DNA of 64,000 bases from DATAOG01 sp963840925 (GTDB lineage: Bacteria; Pseudomonadota; Alphaproteobacteria; Geminicoccales; Geminicoccaceae): positions 236,422 through 300,421 of the forward strand of contig CAWJAY010000046.1 of the NCBI GenBank assembly GCA_963840925.1, in the 5' to 3' direction. Under the pieces are notes generated by a model. That model was not told the origin of the DNA. It did no database searches and worked only from the letters and a program-made list of their open reading frames with translations. How positions within the stretch are numbered: position 1 is the first letter of the stretch; every line of letters starts with the position of its first letter. A program made the position numbers and the translations under genes. Below are positions 41,079 to 49,954 of the stretch, in pieces.

Positions 41079-41413
41079 ACGCGGGCAACGGCGGCGCAGG
41101 AAGGGGAAGACGGGCGCTCAACGCCGAATACGCGAGCCAGCAGATCACGGCCGAGCAATACGGCGACCAGCTCGCCTCGATCCAGGGTGACATCGCGGCG
41201 CTGCAAGCCTTGATCAAGGAAAGCTCGGGCAACGTCGAGCTGATGGACAAGGACATCGCCGGCCTGCGCGAGAAGGGGGCCAACGTCGGCGGCCTCTCGG
41301 CGAAGCGCGATGCGCTGGCGAGCAAGCGCAATGCGCTCCAGGAGCAGCTCGACACGCTCGCCGCAGCGATCGGCTCGATCCCGGACGCGGTCAGCGCGCC
41401 GGTGGTGTCGTGA
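41075..41413 (+). CDS. small coiled-coil protein of the srf operon
   Basis: A 112-residue, mostly helical protein: NAEYASQQITAEQYGDQLAS, DIAALQALIKESSGNVELMD and a heptad-rich end AKRDALASKRNALQEQLDTL. The GTG start overlaps the stop of the Sel1-type gene in GTGA, and its own stop overlaps the next start in the same way, so the three are probably translationally coupled. No signal peptide is visible in this frame, but the first 20 codons are Gly/Arg-rich and could be shifted. No family recognised. Confidence 0.55.
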   Translation: MNAGNGGAGRGRRALNAEYASQQITAEQYGDQLASIQGDIAALQALIKESSGNVELMDKDIAGLREKGANVGGLSAKRDALASKRNALQEQLDTLAAAIGSIPDAVSAPVVS

Positions 41414-41932
41414 GGGTGACCGGCATGATCCGAGCCTTTGCGATCCGACCGCTGGCAGGCGCTAGCCTGCTGCTGCTCGCGGCCTGCGCTCCGACCCGCG
41501 ACCCGGGCGAGGCGGGCTTCTTCTCGGGCTTTGCGAACAAAATAACCGGCGCTTACGAGAGCGATACCGAGGCGCTCCGGTCCGAGGCTGCGGCGAGCGA
41601 GCAGCGGGTCGCGGCGCTCCAGGCCGAGAACGATCGGCTCGCGCGCGAGGCGGCGCAGCTCGATGCCGAGGAGCGGGCGCTGCGCGAACGCCAGCGCGCG
41701 CTGAACGAGCGCCTGATCGACCAGGAGCGCACGCTGCAGCAGCTGCGCGAGCGCCAGGGCGTCGATCAGGCCGAGCTGGACCGCCTGAGCGCGCAACTGC
41801 GCGAGCTGGAAGCCGAGCATCAGCGTCTGGCGCGCCGCGCAGGTCGAGCCGGCGGAGCTGCAACGCCTCGAGCAGGAAAATCAGAAACTTGAGGAGGCGC
41901 TCGACCAGGTGCTCGAAGCTTTGCCGAGCTGA
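41410..41932 (+). pseudogene. coiled-coil lipoprotein ending the srf operon, one frameshift
   Basis: A lipoprotein of about 173 residues. The signal peptide ends in a clear lipobox (ASLLLLAACAP, Cys at about residue 26). The mature part is a long coiled coil with regular heptads from about 57 (SEQRVAALQAENDRLAREAA) to the end. An extra base near 41845 moves the last 27 codons (VEPAELQRLEQENQKLEEAL) to another frame; the true stop is at 41930. Position +2 after the Cys is Ala-Pro rather than Asp, so an outer-membrane destination is likely. It could bridge the inner-membrane Srf proteins to the outer membrane. Confidence 0.65.
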
Positions 41933-41943
41933 CGACCGCAGCC

Positions 41944-43199
41944 CTAACCGGCCGGCGAGGCGAGCAGACGCAGACGGAGGAAATTGAGCAGGCTGATCAC
42001 GCCGTACTGGCTGATCCGATGGCGATCGCCCGGCAGCCGCACGACCGTCGACTCGACCTGATCTCCGAGCGCCAACCCGAGGAAGACGGTGCCGACCGGC
42101 TGGCCTTCCTGCTCGGTCGGTCCCGGCGACCCCGGTGGTCGCGATGCCGACCTCGGCCTCGAGCAGCCGGCGCACTCCTGCGGCCATCGCCGCTGCCGTC
42201 TCCAGGTTGACCACGGGTCCCTCGGGCACGCCCAGAAGCTTGAACTTGAGATCGCTCGCATAAGCGACGAGGCCGCCGCGCAGGACATCGCCGGCGCCCG
42301 TGGTCGCGGTCAGGCGCGCCCGACCAGCCCGCCGGTCACCGATTCCGCGACCGCAAGGCTCAGGCCGCGCTCGCGCAGCAGATCGAGCACGACCGCTTCC
42401 ATGGTCTGATCATCGACCCGAACACATAGTCGCCGAGCAGCGTGCGCAGCGAGGCCTCCTCGGCCGCCAGAATGGCCTCGGCGGCAGCATCGTCCGCCGC
42501 CTTGGCGGTGATCCGGACCTTGATGCCCTCGATCCCACTCGCCTGGAAAGCGAGCGTCGGGTTGCCGAGCCGGTCGAGCTCCTCGATCCGCGGGCCGAGC
42601 GTTTCCGCGAGCCCGGATTCGGTCTGTCCCCAGGTGCGCAGCACCCGGCTCCGGATCACCGCGCGCAGGCCCGCGCGGCGCTGCAGGTCCGGGATCACGG
42701 TCGCCCCGACCATGGTCCGCATCTCGTACGGCACGCCGGGCACGGCGTAGATCACCTGATCGCCGAGCGGGCAGATCAGCCCGGGCGCGGTGCCCGGCAT
42801 CTCCGGGATCGGCGTGGCGCCGACCGGGACGTCCGCCTGGCGGAGATTGTTGGCCGCCATCACCCGCCCGCGCGAGGCGAACAGCGCCGTGATCTTCTGG
42901 ACCAGCTCCTCGCTCCGGACCAGCGGCACGCCCATGACCGAGGCGATCGCTTCGCGCGTGATGTCGTCCTGGGTCGGCCCCAGCCCGCCGCACATGATCA
43001 CGGCATCGCTCCGCTCGAGCGCCAGCCGGATGCAGGCGACGATCCGCGCCAGATTGTCCCCCACCTTGGTCTGGAAGTGCGAGTCGATGCCGGCGAGCGC
43101 CAGCTGCTCGCCGATCCAGGCCGCGTTGCTGTCGACGATCTGGCCGAGCAGCAGTTCGGTGCCGACGGCGACCACTTCGCAGCGCATCGTTTGGCTCAC
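41944..43199 (-). pseudogene. cinA: CinA family protein (MoCF domain plus nicotinamide-nucleotide amidase), frameshifted
   Basis: Rebuilt to about 415 residues with both domains. The N-terminal MoeA/MogA-like pyrophosphatase part reads CEVVAVGTELLLGQIVDSNA and VIMCGGLGPTQDDITREAIA, and the C-terminal NMN amidase part has SLAVAESVTGGLVGRA, GLVAYASDLKFKLLGV and GIATTGVAGPTEQEGQPVGT. CinA hydrolyses ADP-ribose and deamidates NMN in pyridine-nucleotide recycling. The first 770 bp are clean; shifts lie near 42420, 42315 and 42120, all in the C-terminal third. It is divergent from typA. Confidence 0.85.
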
Positions 43200-43259
43200 T
43201 CCGGTTGCTTGAAAGCGTCACATGCCCGCCCCGCGCCGGCAAAGTGTGCGTCGCACGGC

Positions 43260-43287
43260 TTGTGCCGGTAGCGCAAGCGCCTATATC
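43260..43287 (+). promoter_or_regulatory. candidate typA promoter
   Basis: TTGTGC (43260-43265) and TATATC (43282-43287) are 16 bases apart in the divergent cinA-typA intergenic region. Transcription would start near 43294, just before the terminator-like hairpin, so that hairpin would form the very 5' end of the mRNA. Confidence 0.35.
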
Positions 43288-43297
43288 CAAGGCCAGC

Positions 43298-43324
43298 GCG
43301 GCCCGGGCGATCGGGCCGCTTTTT
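43298..43324 (+). terminator. intrinsic-terminator-like hairpin in the typA leader
   Basis: A perfect 8-bp stem GCGGCCCG / CGGGCCGC with a 6-base loop (43298-43319) is followed by five T (43320-43324). It ends 16 bases before the typA ATG, on the same strand. No plus-strand gene lies upstream that it could terminate, since cinA points away. It may attenuate typA transcription or block its ribosome site. Confidence 0.5.
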
Positions 43325-43340
43325 ATTGGGCGGCCCCGCC

Positions 43341-45167
43341 ATGGACCTCCGCAATATCGCGATCATTGCCCACGTCGATCACGGCAAGACCACGCTGGTC
43401 GACCGCCTCCTTCAGCAGAGCGGCACCTTCCGCGCCGGCCAGAAGGTCGCCGAGCGGGCCCTCGATTCCAACGACCTGGAGCGCGAGCGCGGCATCACGA
43501 TCCTTGCCAAATGCACGTCGGTCGCCTGGCACGGCACCCGGATCAACATCGTCGACACGCCGGGCCATGCCGATTTCGGCGGCGAGGTCGAGCGCATCCT
43601 CTCGATGGTCGATGGCGTGCTGCTGCTGGTCGACGCCGCCGAGGGCCCGATGCCGCAGACCAAGTTCGTGCTCGGCAAGGCGCTCCGCCTCGGTCTGCGG
43701 CCGATCGTCGTGATCAACAAGGTCGACCGGGCGGACCAGCGCGCGCACGCCGTGCACGACGAGGTGTTCGACCTATTTGCGGCGCTCGGCGCCTCCGATC
43801 AGCAGCTCGATTTCCCGACCCTGTTCGCGTCCGCCCGCGAAGGCTGGGCGACCGTGGACCCCAAGGACCCGCGGAGCGCCGGCATGGCGCCTCTGTTCGA
43901 GCTGATCCGCCGTCACGTCGCCCCGCCCAAGGTCGATCCGGACAGGCCGTTCGTCATGCTCGCGACCACGCTCGAGCGCGACCCGCATCTCGGCCGTCTG
44001 CTGACCGGCCGGATCGAATCCGGCCGTATCCAGCCAAACGTCACGCTCCAGGCGCTGGCCCGCGACGGCGCGCTGCTCGAGCAGACCCGGGTGACCAAGA
44101 TCCTCGCGTTCCGCGGCCTGGAGCGGGTCGGGCTCGAGGATGCCGGCGCCGGCGACATCGTGGCTCTGGCCGGGTTCGACAAGGCCACGGTCGCCGATAC
44201 GCTTTGCGATCTCGAGGTCGAGACCGCGCTGCCGGCGCAGCCGATCGACCCGCCGACGCTCGCGATGACCTTCGGCATCAATGATTCCCCGCTCGCCGGC
44301 CAGGAGGGCAGCAAGGTCAGCTCGCGCCTGATCGCCGAGCGCCTGCAGCGCGAGGCCGAGGGCAACGTCGCGATCCGGGTCAGCGCGGCCGGCGGCCGCG
44401 ATGCCTTCGAGGTCGCCGGCCGGGGCGAGTTGCAGCTCGCGGTCCTGATCGAGACCATGCGCCGCGAAGGCTACGAGCTCGCGGTCGGCCGGCCGCGCGT
44501 GCTGCTCCAGACCGACCCCAAGACCGGCAAGACGCTCGAGCCGGTCGAGGAGGTCGTGATCGACCTCGACGAGGAGTTCGTCGGCCCCGTGGTCGAGAAG
44601 CTCGGCCGGCGCCGGGCGGATCTGGTCGAGATGCGGCCGGCCGGCAGCGGCAAGCAGCGGCTGGTGTTCCTCGCCCCCTCGCGCGCGCTGATCGGCTACC
44701 ACGGCGAGTTCCTGACCGACACCCGCGGCACCGGCGTGCTCAACCGGCTGTTCCACGGCTACGCGCCGTTCAAGGGCGAGATCGAAGGCCGGCGCGCGGG
44801 CGTGCTGGTCTCGCTCGAGCAGGGCCCGGCGGTTGGCTACGCGCTCTGGAACCTCGAGGACCGTGGCGTGATGTTCATCGGCCCGGGCGAGATGGTCTAT
44901 CCGGGCATGATCATCGGCGAGCACAGCCGGCCGACCGACCTCGACGTCAACCCGCTCAAGTCCAAGCAGCTGACCAACATCCGCGCCGCCGGCCGCGACG
45001 ACAACGTGCTGCTGACCCCGCCGCGAACGCTGACCCTCGAGGCCGCGCTCGCCTACATCGATGACGATGAGCTGGTCGAGGTCACTCCGCTCTCGGTCCG
45101 GCTGCGCAAGCGCCAGCTCGGCGCCGGCGAGCGGCGCCGCCAGGCCAAGCGCGTTCAGGTTGCGTAG
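43341..45167 (+). CDS. typA: translational GTPase TypA/BipA
   Basis: 608 residues, intact and of normal length. The GTPase motifs are textbook: IAIIAHVDHGKTTLVDRL (G1), a switch I region ERGITIL, DTPGHADFGGEVER (G3) and INKVDR (G4). Domain II, the EF-G-like domains III and V, and the TypA-specific C-terminal domain (LTNIRAAGRDDNVLLTPPRT, about residue 545) follow. TypA binds the ribosome and helps 50S assembly and growth under stress and cold. The ATG at 43341 matches the conserved MDLRNIAIIAHV start; an in-frame GTG/ATG five codons upstream is unlikely. Confidence 0.97.
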   Translation: MDLRNIAIIAHVDHGKTTLVDRLLQQSGTFRAGQKVAERALDSNDLERERGITILAKCTSVAWHGTRINIVDTPGHADFGGEVERILSMVDGVLLLVDAAEGPMPQTKFVLGKALRLGLRPIVVINKVDRADQRAHAVHDEVFDLFAALGASDQQLDFPTLFASAREGWATVDPKDPRSAGMAPLFELIRRHVAPPKVDPDRPFVMLATTLERDPHLGRLLTGRIESGRIQPNVTLQALARDGALLEQTRVTKILAFRGLERVGLEDAGAGDIVALAGFDKATVADTLCDLEVETALPAQPIDPPTLAMTFGINDSPLAGQEGSKVSSRLIAERLQREAEGNVAIRVSAAGGRDAFEVAGRGELQLAVLIETMRREGYELAVGRPRVLLQTDPKTGKTLEPVEEVVIDLDEEFVGPVVEKLGRRRADLVEMRPAGSGKQRLVFLAPSRALIGYHGEFLTDTRGTGVLNRLFHGYAPFKGEIEGRRAGVLVSLEQGPAVGYALWNLEDRGVMFIGPGEMVYPGMIIGEHSRPTDLDVNPLKSKQLTNIRAAGRDDNVLLTPPRTLTLEAALAYIDDDELVEVTPLSVRLRKRQLGAGERRRQAKRVQVA

Positions 45168-45240
45168 CCTGCGGCCGGCACGGCGTCGGCCGCTGCGGCC
45201 GGCCAGACCAGCGGCCATTCTACTCTGCCTTTATAGTTGA

Positions 45241-45270
45241 TTGCTCAGGCTGCGGGCCTGGGCATATAAT
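45241..45270 (+). promoter_or_regulatory. candidate sigma-70 promoter upstream of polysaccharide deacetylase
   Basis: A perfect TATAAT (45265-45270) lies 18 bases after TTGCTC (45241-45246), in an A+T-richer stretch, 92 bases ahead of the deacetylase ATG. Confidence 0.45.
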
Positions 45271-45361
45271 TGAGCCGACGCGACCGTCGAGCCGGACCAG
45301 GACAACGGCTCGGGCGCGGCTCCACCTCCAGCGACCCCGCGTGCGCCAGCGGGAGATTGCC

Positions 45362-46201
45362 ATGACCCGATATATCGCCTGTCTGACCTTTGATTTCGAC
45401 GTGATGTCGGGCTGGGTGGCGCGTGGCATGACCACGCCGACGCCGATCTCGCGCGGCGAGTTCGGCATCATCGGCGCCAGGCGAATCCTGGCCCTGCTCG
45501 CCAAGTACGGCATCCTCTCGACCTGGTTCGTCCCCGGCGTGATCATCGAGACCTACCCCGAGGCCTGCCGGCAGCTGGTCGCGGCCGGTCATGAGATCGG
45601 CCATCACGGCTGGAACCACCTGCCGCCGGCGGCGCTCACGCGCGCCGAGGAGGAGGGTGGGCTGATCCGGGGCAATCGCGCGATCGAGCGCTTGTGCGGC
45701 CGGCAGGCGCGCGGCTATCGTTCGCCGGCCTGGGATCTCAGCCCGCACACGATCGAGCTGCTGCTCGAGCAGGGCTTCGACTACGAATCCAGCATGATGG
45801 GCGACGACTACACACCCTACCTGGCGCGCCGGGGCGATGTCGCGCACCTCGACCGTGCGTTTCAGTTCGGCGAGCCGACCCCGCTGGTCGAGATGCCGAT
45901 CAGCTGGACCCTCGACGACTACCCGCATTTCGAGTTCGTGCGCACCAAGGAGGCGGTGCTGCAGGGGCTGATGCCGGCCGCGGGCGTGCTCCAGAACTGG
46001 CTGGATGACTTTCGCTACATGACGCGCACGCTGGACTGGGGCATCCTGACCTACACCTGTCACCCGTTCGTGATCGGCCGTGGCCACCGGATGCTGATGC
46101 TGGAAGATCTGATCCAGGGCCTGCTGCGGCAGGGTGCCGTGTTTCAGACGATGGCCGCGGCAGTCGACGAGTTCCTGGCTCGTCCGCCGCCGGCGGCGTG
46201 A
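45362..46201 (+). CDS. polysaccharide deacetylase family protein
   Basis: A 279-residue NodB-fold protein without a signal peptide, so it is cytoplasmic. The first Asp is in CLTFDFDVMSGW (TFDFD, residues 9-13), the metal His pair in GHEIGHHGWNH (about 77-87), and YRSPAWDLSP (about 119-128) forms the conserved groove; HPFVIGRGHR carries a late His. This branch resembles PuuE-like allantoinases and peptidoglycan deacetylases. The substrate is open. I chose ATG 45362 (GGGAG nine bases upstream) over a GTG seven codons earlier. A candidate promoter precedes it. Confidence 0.85.
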   Translation: MTRYIACLTFDFDVMSGWVARGMTTPTPISRGEFGIIGARRILALLAKYGILSTWFVPGVIIETYPEACRQLVAAGHEIGHHGWNHLPPAALTRAEEEGGLIRGNRAIERLCGRQARGYRSPAWDLSPHTIELLLEQGFDYESSMMGDDYTPYLARRGDVAHLDRAFQFGEPTPLVEMPISWTLDDYPHFEFVRTKEAVLQGLMPAAGVLQNWLDDFRYMTRTLDWGILTYTCHPFVIGRGHRMLMLEDLIQGLLRQGAVFQTMAAAVDEFLARPPPAA

Positions 46202-46481
46202 AGGGCGCGCGCGGCAGCGTTGCCCCCGACCTGCATGCGGCGCCCTTTTCTTGAGCCAAGACCGGGCGCCGCTTTCTTTACCTCTTTGCGCCGCAGCATG
46301 AACCAAAAAGGCTCCTGCCAGGGCCAGCTCGAAATGAATTGCTGCATTGCAGCAATGGGCCTACCAGAACGATGCCTCGGTCACGATCTGAAGGGTGGCC
46401 GGCTCGTTGGTCGCTGACACGACCCGCGCGGCGGGCTACTGTGGATGCGGCGGTCCGCACCGGTCCGTGAGGAGCAGCAGC
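46202..46481. other. intergenic region, no gene seen
   Basis: About 280 bases between the deacetylase and the NDH-2-like gene. It includes an A/T-richer central part (46255-46345) and the ribosome site GAGGAG at 46469-46474. No convincing gene or RNA. Confidence 0.5.
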
Positions 46482-47892
46482 ATGGTCCAGCCCGCCACCA
46501 AGCTTGTCCGGGAGCCGGCGCCGGAGGCTCTGGTGCGGCAGACCGAGCCGACGGTGAGCCCGCAAACGGCGGTCGCGGCGGCGGCAGCGCTCGCGCACCA
46601 GATCGTGATCGTCGGCGGCGGCGCCGGCGGCCTCGTCCTCGCGACCCGGCTCGGCAACCGTCTCGGCCGGCGCGGCCGGGCGCTGGTGACGCTGGTCGAC
46701 TGTGCGCTGACCCACATCTGGAAGCCGCTGCTGCACGAGGTCGCAGCCGGGACGCTGGCGGCCGAAAGCGACGGGCTCGACTACTTCGCGCACGCGCGCC
46801 GGCATCATTTCGCGTTCGAGCCCGGCCGCATGTGTGGCCTCGACCGGGCCCGCCGGGAAATCGTCCTCGATCCGGTCGCGGACCCGGGCGGCGCCGAGAG
46901 CGGGCCGCGCCGGCGGCTCGGCTACGACACGCTGGTGCTCGCGGTCGGCAGCAGCATCAACGACTTCGGCGTGCCAGGGGTGCGCGAGCACTGCCTGTTC
47001 CTGGACAGCGCCGCGCAGGCGGAGCGCATCCATCGGCTGATCCTCGGCCGGTTCCTGCGCGGCCATGCCGAGGCGTCGTCGGGGGCCGGGCGGCGGCTGC
47101 GCTTTGCGGTCGTCGGCGCCGGCGCCACCGGCGTCGAGCTCGCGGCCGAGCTCCGCCACGCCGCCCGCGAGCTGGTCGGCTACGGCCTGCGGGGTATCGA
47201 TCCCGACCGCGACGTCGACGTCCGGCTGATCGAGGCGGCGCCCTCGGTGCTGCCGGCGCTGCCGGAACGCCTCCAGGTCGCGACCGAGCGGCAGCTACGC
47301 GCGCTCGGGGTCGAGGTGCGCACCGCCGAGCAGGTCGATCGAGTGACCAGCGAAGGCGTGCACACCCGGAACGGCCAGCTCGATTCCGGCCGACCTGATC
47401 GTCTGGACCGCGGGCGTCAAGGGCGCCGACTGGCTAGCCGGGCTCGACGGCCTCGAGGTCGACCACAACAATCAACTGGTGGTCGATGCGACGCTCAGGA
47501 CCAGCCGCGATGAGCACATCTTCGCGCTCGGCGACTGCGCCGCCTGTCGCCTGCCGGGCGCCGAGCGGCCGGTGCCGCCGCGCGCCCAGGCCGCGCATCA
47601 GCAGGCCCAGCTTCTGGCCCGCTCGCTCGAGCGGCGGCTCGACGGCCGGGCGCCGCTGCCGTTCGTCTACCGCGACTACGGCTCGCTGATCTCGCTGAGC
47701 TCGAGCACGCTCGGCACCTTGATGGGCAAGCTGATCAAGAGCATCACGATCGAGGGCCGACTCGCGCGTCTGGCCTACCTTTCGTTATACCAGAAGCACC
47801 AGCTGGCGCTGCATGGGCTGCGCTGGGTGACGCTGGCAGCGCTCGCCAACCTTTTGCACCGGCGCACCCGGCCGCAGCTCAAGCTGCACTGA
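46482..47892 (+). pseudogene. type II NADH dehydrogenase-like FAD oxidoreductase, one frameshift
   Basis: About 470 residues when rebuilt. After an N-terminal extension of about 40 residues comes the FAD Rossmann motif QIVIVGGGAGGLVLATRLGN, then VTLVDCALTHIWKPLLHEVA (typical of NDH-2), the NADH Rossmann motif LRFAVVGAGATGVELAAELR, and the ATG-like FAD motif DEHIFALGDCAACRLP. The C-terminus has the amphipathic membrane-binding helices of NDH-2 (GRLARLAYLSLYQKHQLALH). It would pass electrons from NADH to quinone at the inner membrane without pumping protons. One extra base near 47385 breaks the frame. Confidence 0.85.
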
Positions 47893-47905
47893 TCGGAGTG
47901 AGGGC

Positions 47906-48370
47906 ATGGCCAAGGAGCATCACTTCGCCGCGCATCTGACCTGGACCGGCGCGAGCGCCGGTTCGACCCGGACCTACGACAGCTACGTCCGCGCCTGGCG
48001 GGCCGAGGTCGCCGGCAAGCCGCCGCTCGAGGGCTCGTCCGACTCGGTGTTTCGCGGCGACCCCGCCAAGTACAACCCGGAGGACCTGCTGGTGGTGGCG
48101 CTCGCCAGCTGCCACCTGCTGAGCTACCTGGCGCTGTGCGCGCGCGCCGGCATCGAGGTCGCGGCCTACGAGGACGAGGCGAGCGGCACGATGGCAATCA
48201 AGGATGGCAAGATGCGCTTCGTCGAGGTGATGCTGGCGCCGCGCGTGACGATCGCCTCCGGCAATCTGGAGCGGGCTACGGCGCTGCACGCGCAGGCCCA
48301 CGCGGAGTGCTTCATCGCCAACTCGGTCAATTTCCCGGTGCGCAACCGGCCGACGGTGGTCCTTGCCTGA
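47906..48370 (+). CDS. OsmC family protein
   Basis: 154 residues, intact. OsmC/Ohr-fold proteins are homodimeric thiol peroxidases; the Cys of the helix NPEDLLVVALASCHLLSYLA (about 52-71) is present, and a second Cys lies in AHAECFIANSVNFPV (about 132). The pair is as expected for the OsmC/YhfA side of the family. It begins 14 bases after the NDH-2-like gene, so the two are probably cotranscribed. Confidence 0.9.
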   Translation: MAKEHHFAAHLTWTGASAGSTRTYDSYVRAWRAEVAGKPPLEGSSDSVFRGDPAKYNPEDLLVVALASCHLLSYLALCARAGIEVAAYEDEASGTMAIKDGKMRFVEVMLAPRVTIASGNLERATALHAQAHAECFIANSVNFPVRNRPTVVLA

Positions 48371-48381
48371 GCGGCCGGCCG

Positions 48382-48585
48382 TCAGATCTCGTCGCGTTCG
48401 CGGCGCTTGCGTTGCAGCTTACGGAACCGCCGGATCGCTTCTGCCTTCTCGCGCGCCCGTTTCTCCGAGGGCTTCTCATAGTGACGGCGCATCCTCATCT
48501 CGCGGTACAGGCCTTCCCGCTGCATCTTCTTCTTGAGCGCACGCAGCGCCTGATCGACATTGTTGTCGCGAACCTGAACTTCCAC
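48382..48585 (-). CDS. rpsU: 30S ribosomal protein S21
   Basis: 67 residues. The start VEVQVRDNNVDQALRALKKK and the basic middle EGLYREMRMRRHYEKPSEKR are diagnostic of alphaproteobacterial bS21. The GTG start is usual for this gene in the class, and GGGAG lies about ten bases upstream. S21 sits at the mRNA exit of the 30S subunit. It is convergent with osmC, with 11 bases between the stops. Confidence 0.96.
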   Translation of the reverse strand: MEVQVRDNNVDQALRALKKKMQREGLYREMRMRRHYEKPSEKRAREKAEAIRRFRKLQRKRRERDEI

Positions 48586-48760
48586 CGGGCATCATCTCCC
48601 ATATTGCGGTCAGCACCAAGCGGCCGCATCCGATGGGATCGGCCCCGCGCGCTTCCTAGCATGGGCGGCCGCGGTTAGGAAAGCCTTTACCGCTGGTCGC
48701 CCGGCGCGGCGCCCAAGGTCGCACCTTCCCCGGAGCGCCATTCAGGCTTAAACCGTAGCG

Positions 48761-49303
48761 ATGGCGCTGCTCAAGATCGCTCGCATGGGCCACCCGGTCC
48801 TGCTCCGGCCGGCGGCCCCGATCGAGGATCCGACCGCCGAGCGGGTCCACCGCCTGATCGGCCACATGCTGGAGACCATGCGCGATGCCGACGGGATCGG
48901 GCTGGCGGCGCCGCAGGTCTATCAGCCGCTGCGCCTGATCCTGGTCCTCGACCTCGAGACGCGGGACGACGCCCCGGGCCGCGCCCCGATCGCGCTGATC
49001 AACCCCGAGCTCGAGCCGCTCGACGACGCGCTGGAGCTCGACCTCGAAGGCTGCCTCTCGATCCCCGGCATTCGCGGAATGGTGCCGCGCCACCGTCGGA
49101 TCGGCTACCGGGGGCTCGCGCCGAGCGGCCAGCCGATCGAACGCGAGGCGCAGGGACTCCACGCCCGCGTCGTGCAGCACGAGGTCGACCACCTGAACGG
49201 CATCCTGTTCCCGATGCGCATGCCCGACCTGCGCCAGCTCGCGTTCGAGAGCGAACTCCGCCACCTCGCGGTCGCGGGCGAGCCGGAGGCGGTTGAGCGA
49301 TGA
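48761..49303 (+). CDS. def: peptide deformylase
   Basis: 180 residues with all three metal-site motifs: GIGLAAPQV (motif 1, about 46-54), EGCLSIPG (motif 2; metal-binding Cys, about 94) and HEVDHLNG (motif 3; two His and the catalytic Glu-like position, about 138-145). The enzyme removes the formyl group from the N-terminal Met of new proteins. It overlaps the COQ9 gene by four bases (ATGA), and no fmt gene is adjacent. Confidence 0.95.
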   Translation: MALLKIARMGHPVLLRPAAPIEDPTAERVHRLIGHMLETMRDADGIGLAAPQVYQPLRLILVLDLETRDDAPGRAPIALINPELEPLDDALELDLEGCLSIPGIRGMVPRHRRIGYRGLAPSGQPIEREAQGLHARVVQHEVDHLNGILFPMRMPDLRQLAFESELRHLAVAGEPEAVER

Positions 49304-49938
49304 CCGCCGCGGCGAGCCGCCAGGAGCAGCGCGACCGCCTGCTTGGCGCCGCGCTCGTGCACGTTCCGTTCGACGGCTGGTGCCGCCGCTCGCTACGCGC
49401 CGGCGCCGCCGACCTGGGCATGGACATCGGCCTTGCCCGGCGTCTGTTCCCGCGCGGCGGCGACGATCTTCTGATCCATCTCGAGGACTGGGCCGACCGC
49501 CAGATGCTCGCCCGAACCGACTTGGCCGGGCTCGCGCGCCTGCGCACGCACAAGCGGATCGCCGAGCTGGTGCGGGCCCGTCTCGCGACCCTGACCCCGC
49601 ATCGCGAGGCGCTCCGCCGGGCGACCGCGGCGCGCTGGCTGCCGGGCAACGCGATTGCCGCGACCACCAGCCTGTGGCGCACCGTCGACCTGATCTGGGA
49701 GACCGCGGGCGACCGCCCTGCCGACGCCAGCTACTATACCAAACGGGCGCTGCTCGCGGCGGTCTGGACCAGCACCTTCCTGTTCTGGCTGGACGACCGC
49801 TCCGAGGGGCTTGCCGACACCTGGGCGTTCCTCGAGCGCCGGCTCGACAACGTCATGCGCTTCGGCAAGCTCCGCGCCCGGATGGCCGGCACTTTCCAGG
49901 ATCTCGGCCGGCTCAATCCGCTGGCCGCGCGTCGCTGA
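49300..49938 (+). CDS. COQ9 family protein (ubiquinone biosynthesis)
   Basis: 212 residues, matching the alphaproteobacterial/mitochondrial COQ9 family: a TetR-like N-terminal part (RDRLLGAALVHVPFDGWCRR) and the conserved helical core LWRTVDLIWETAGDRPADAS followed by YYTKRALLAAVWTSTFLFWL, which forms the lipid-binding pocket. COQ9 presents ubiquinone intermediates to COQ7. It is translationally coupled to def. The family's restriction to alphaproteobacteria and mitochondria supports the taxonomic reading of this window. Confidence 0.92.
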   Translation: MTAAASRQEQRDRLLGAALVHVPFDGWCRRSLRAGAADLGMDIGLARRLFPRGGDDLLIHLEDWADRQMLARTDLAGLARLRTHKRIAELVRARLATLTPHREALRRATAARWLPGNAIAATTSLWRTVDLIWETAGDRPADASYYTKRALLAAVWTSTFLFWLDDRSEGLADTWAFLERRLDNVMRFGKLRARMAGTFQDLGRLNPLAARR

Positions 49939-49954
49939 GCTGCACGATCGCCTG

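Noticed and set aside
43773..45218. 481-residue minus-strand frame opposite typA
   Set aside because: Shadow of typA; no domain and no ribosome site.
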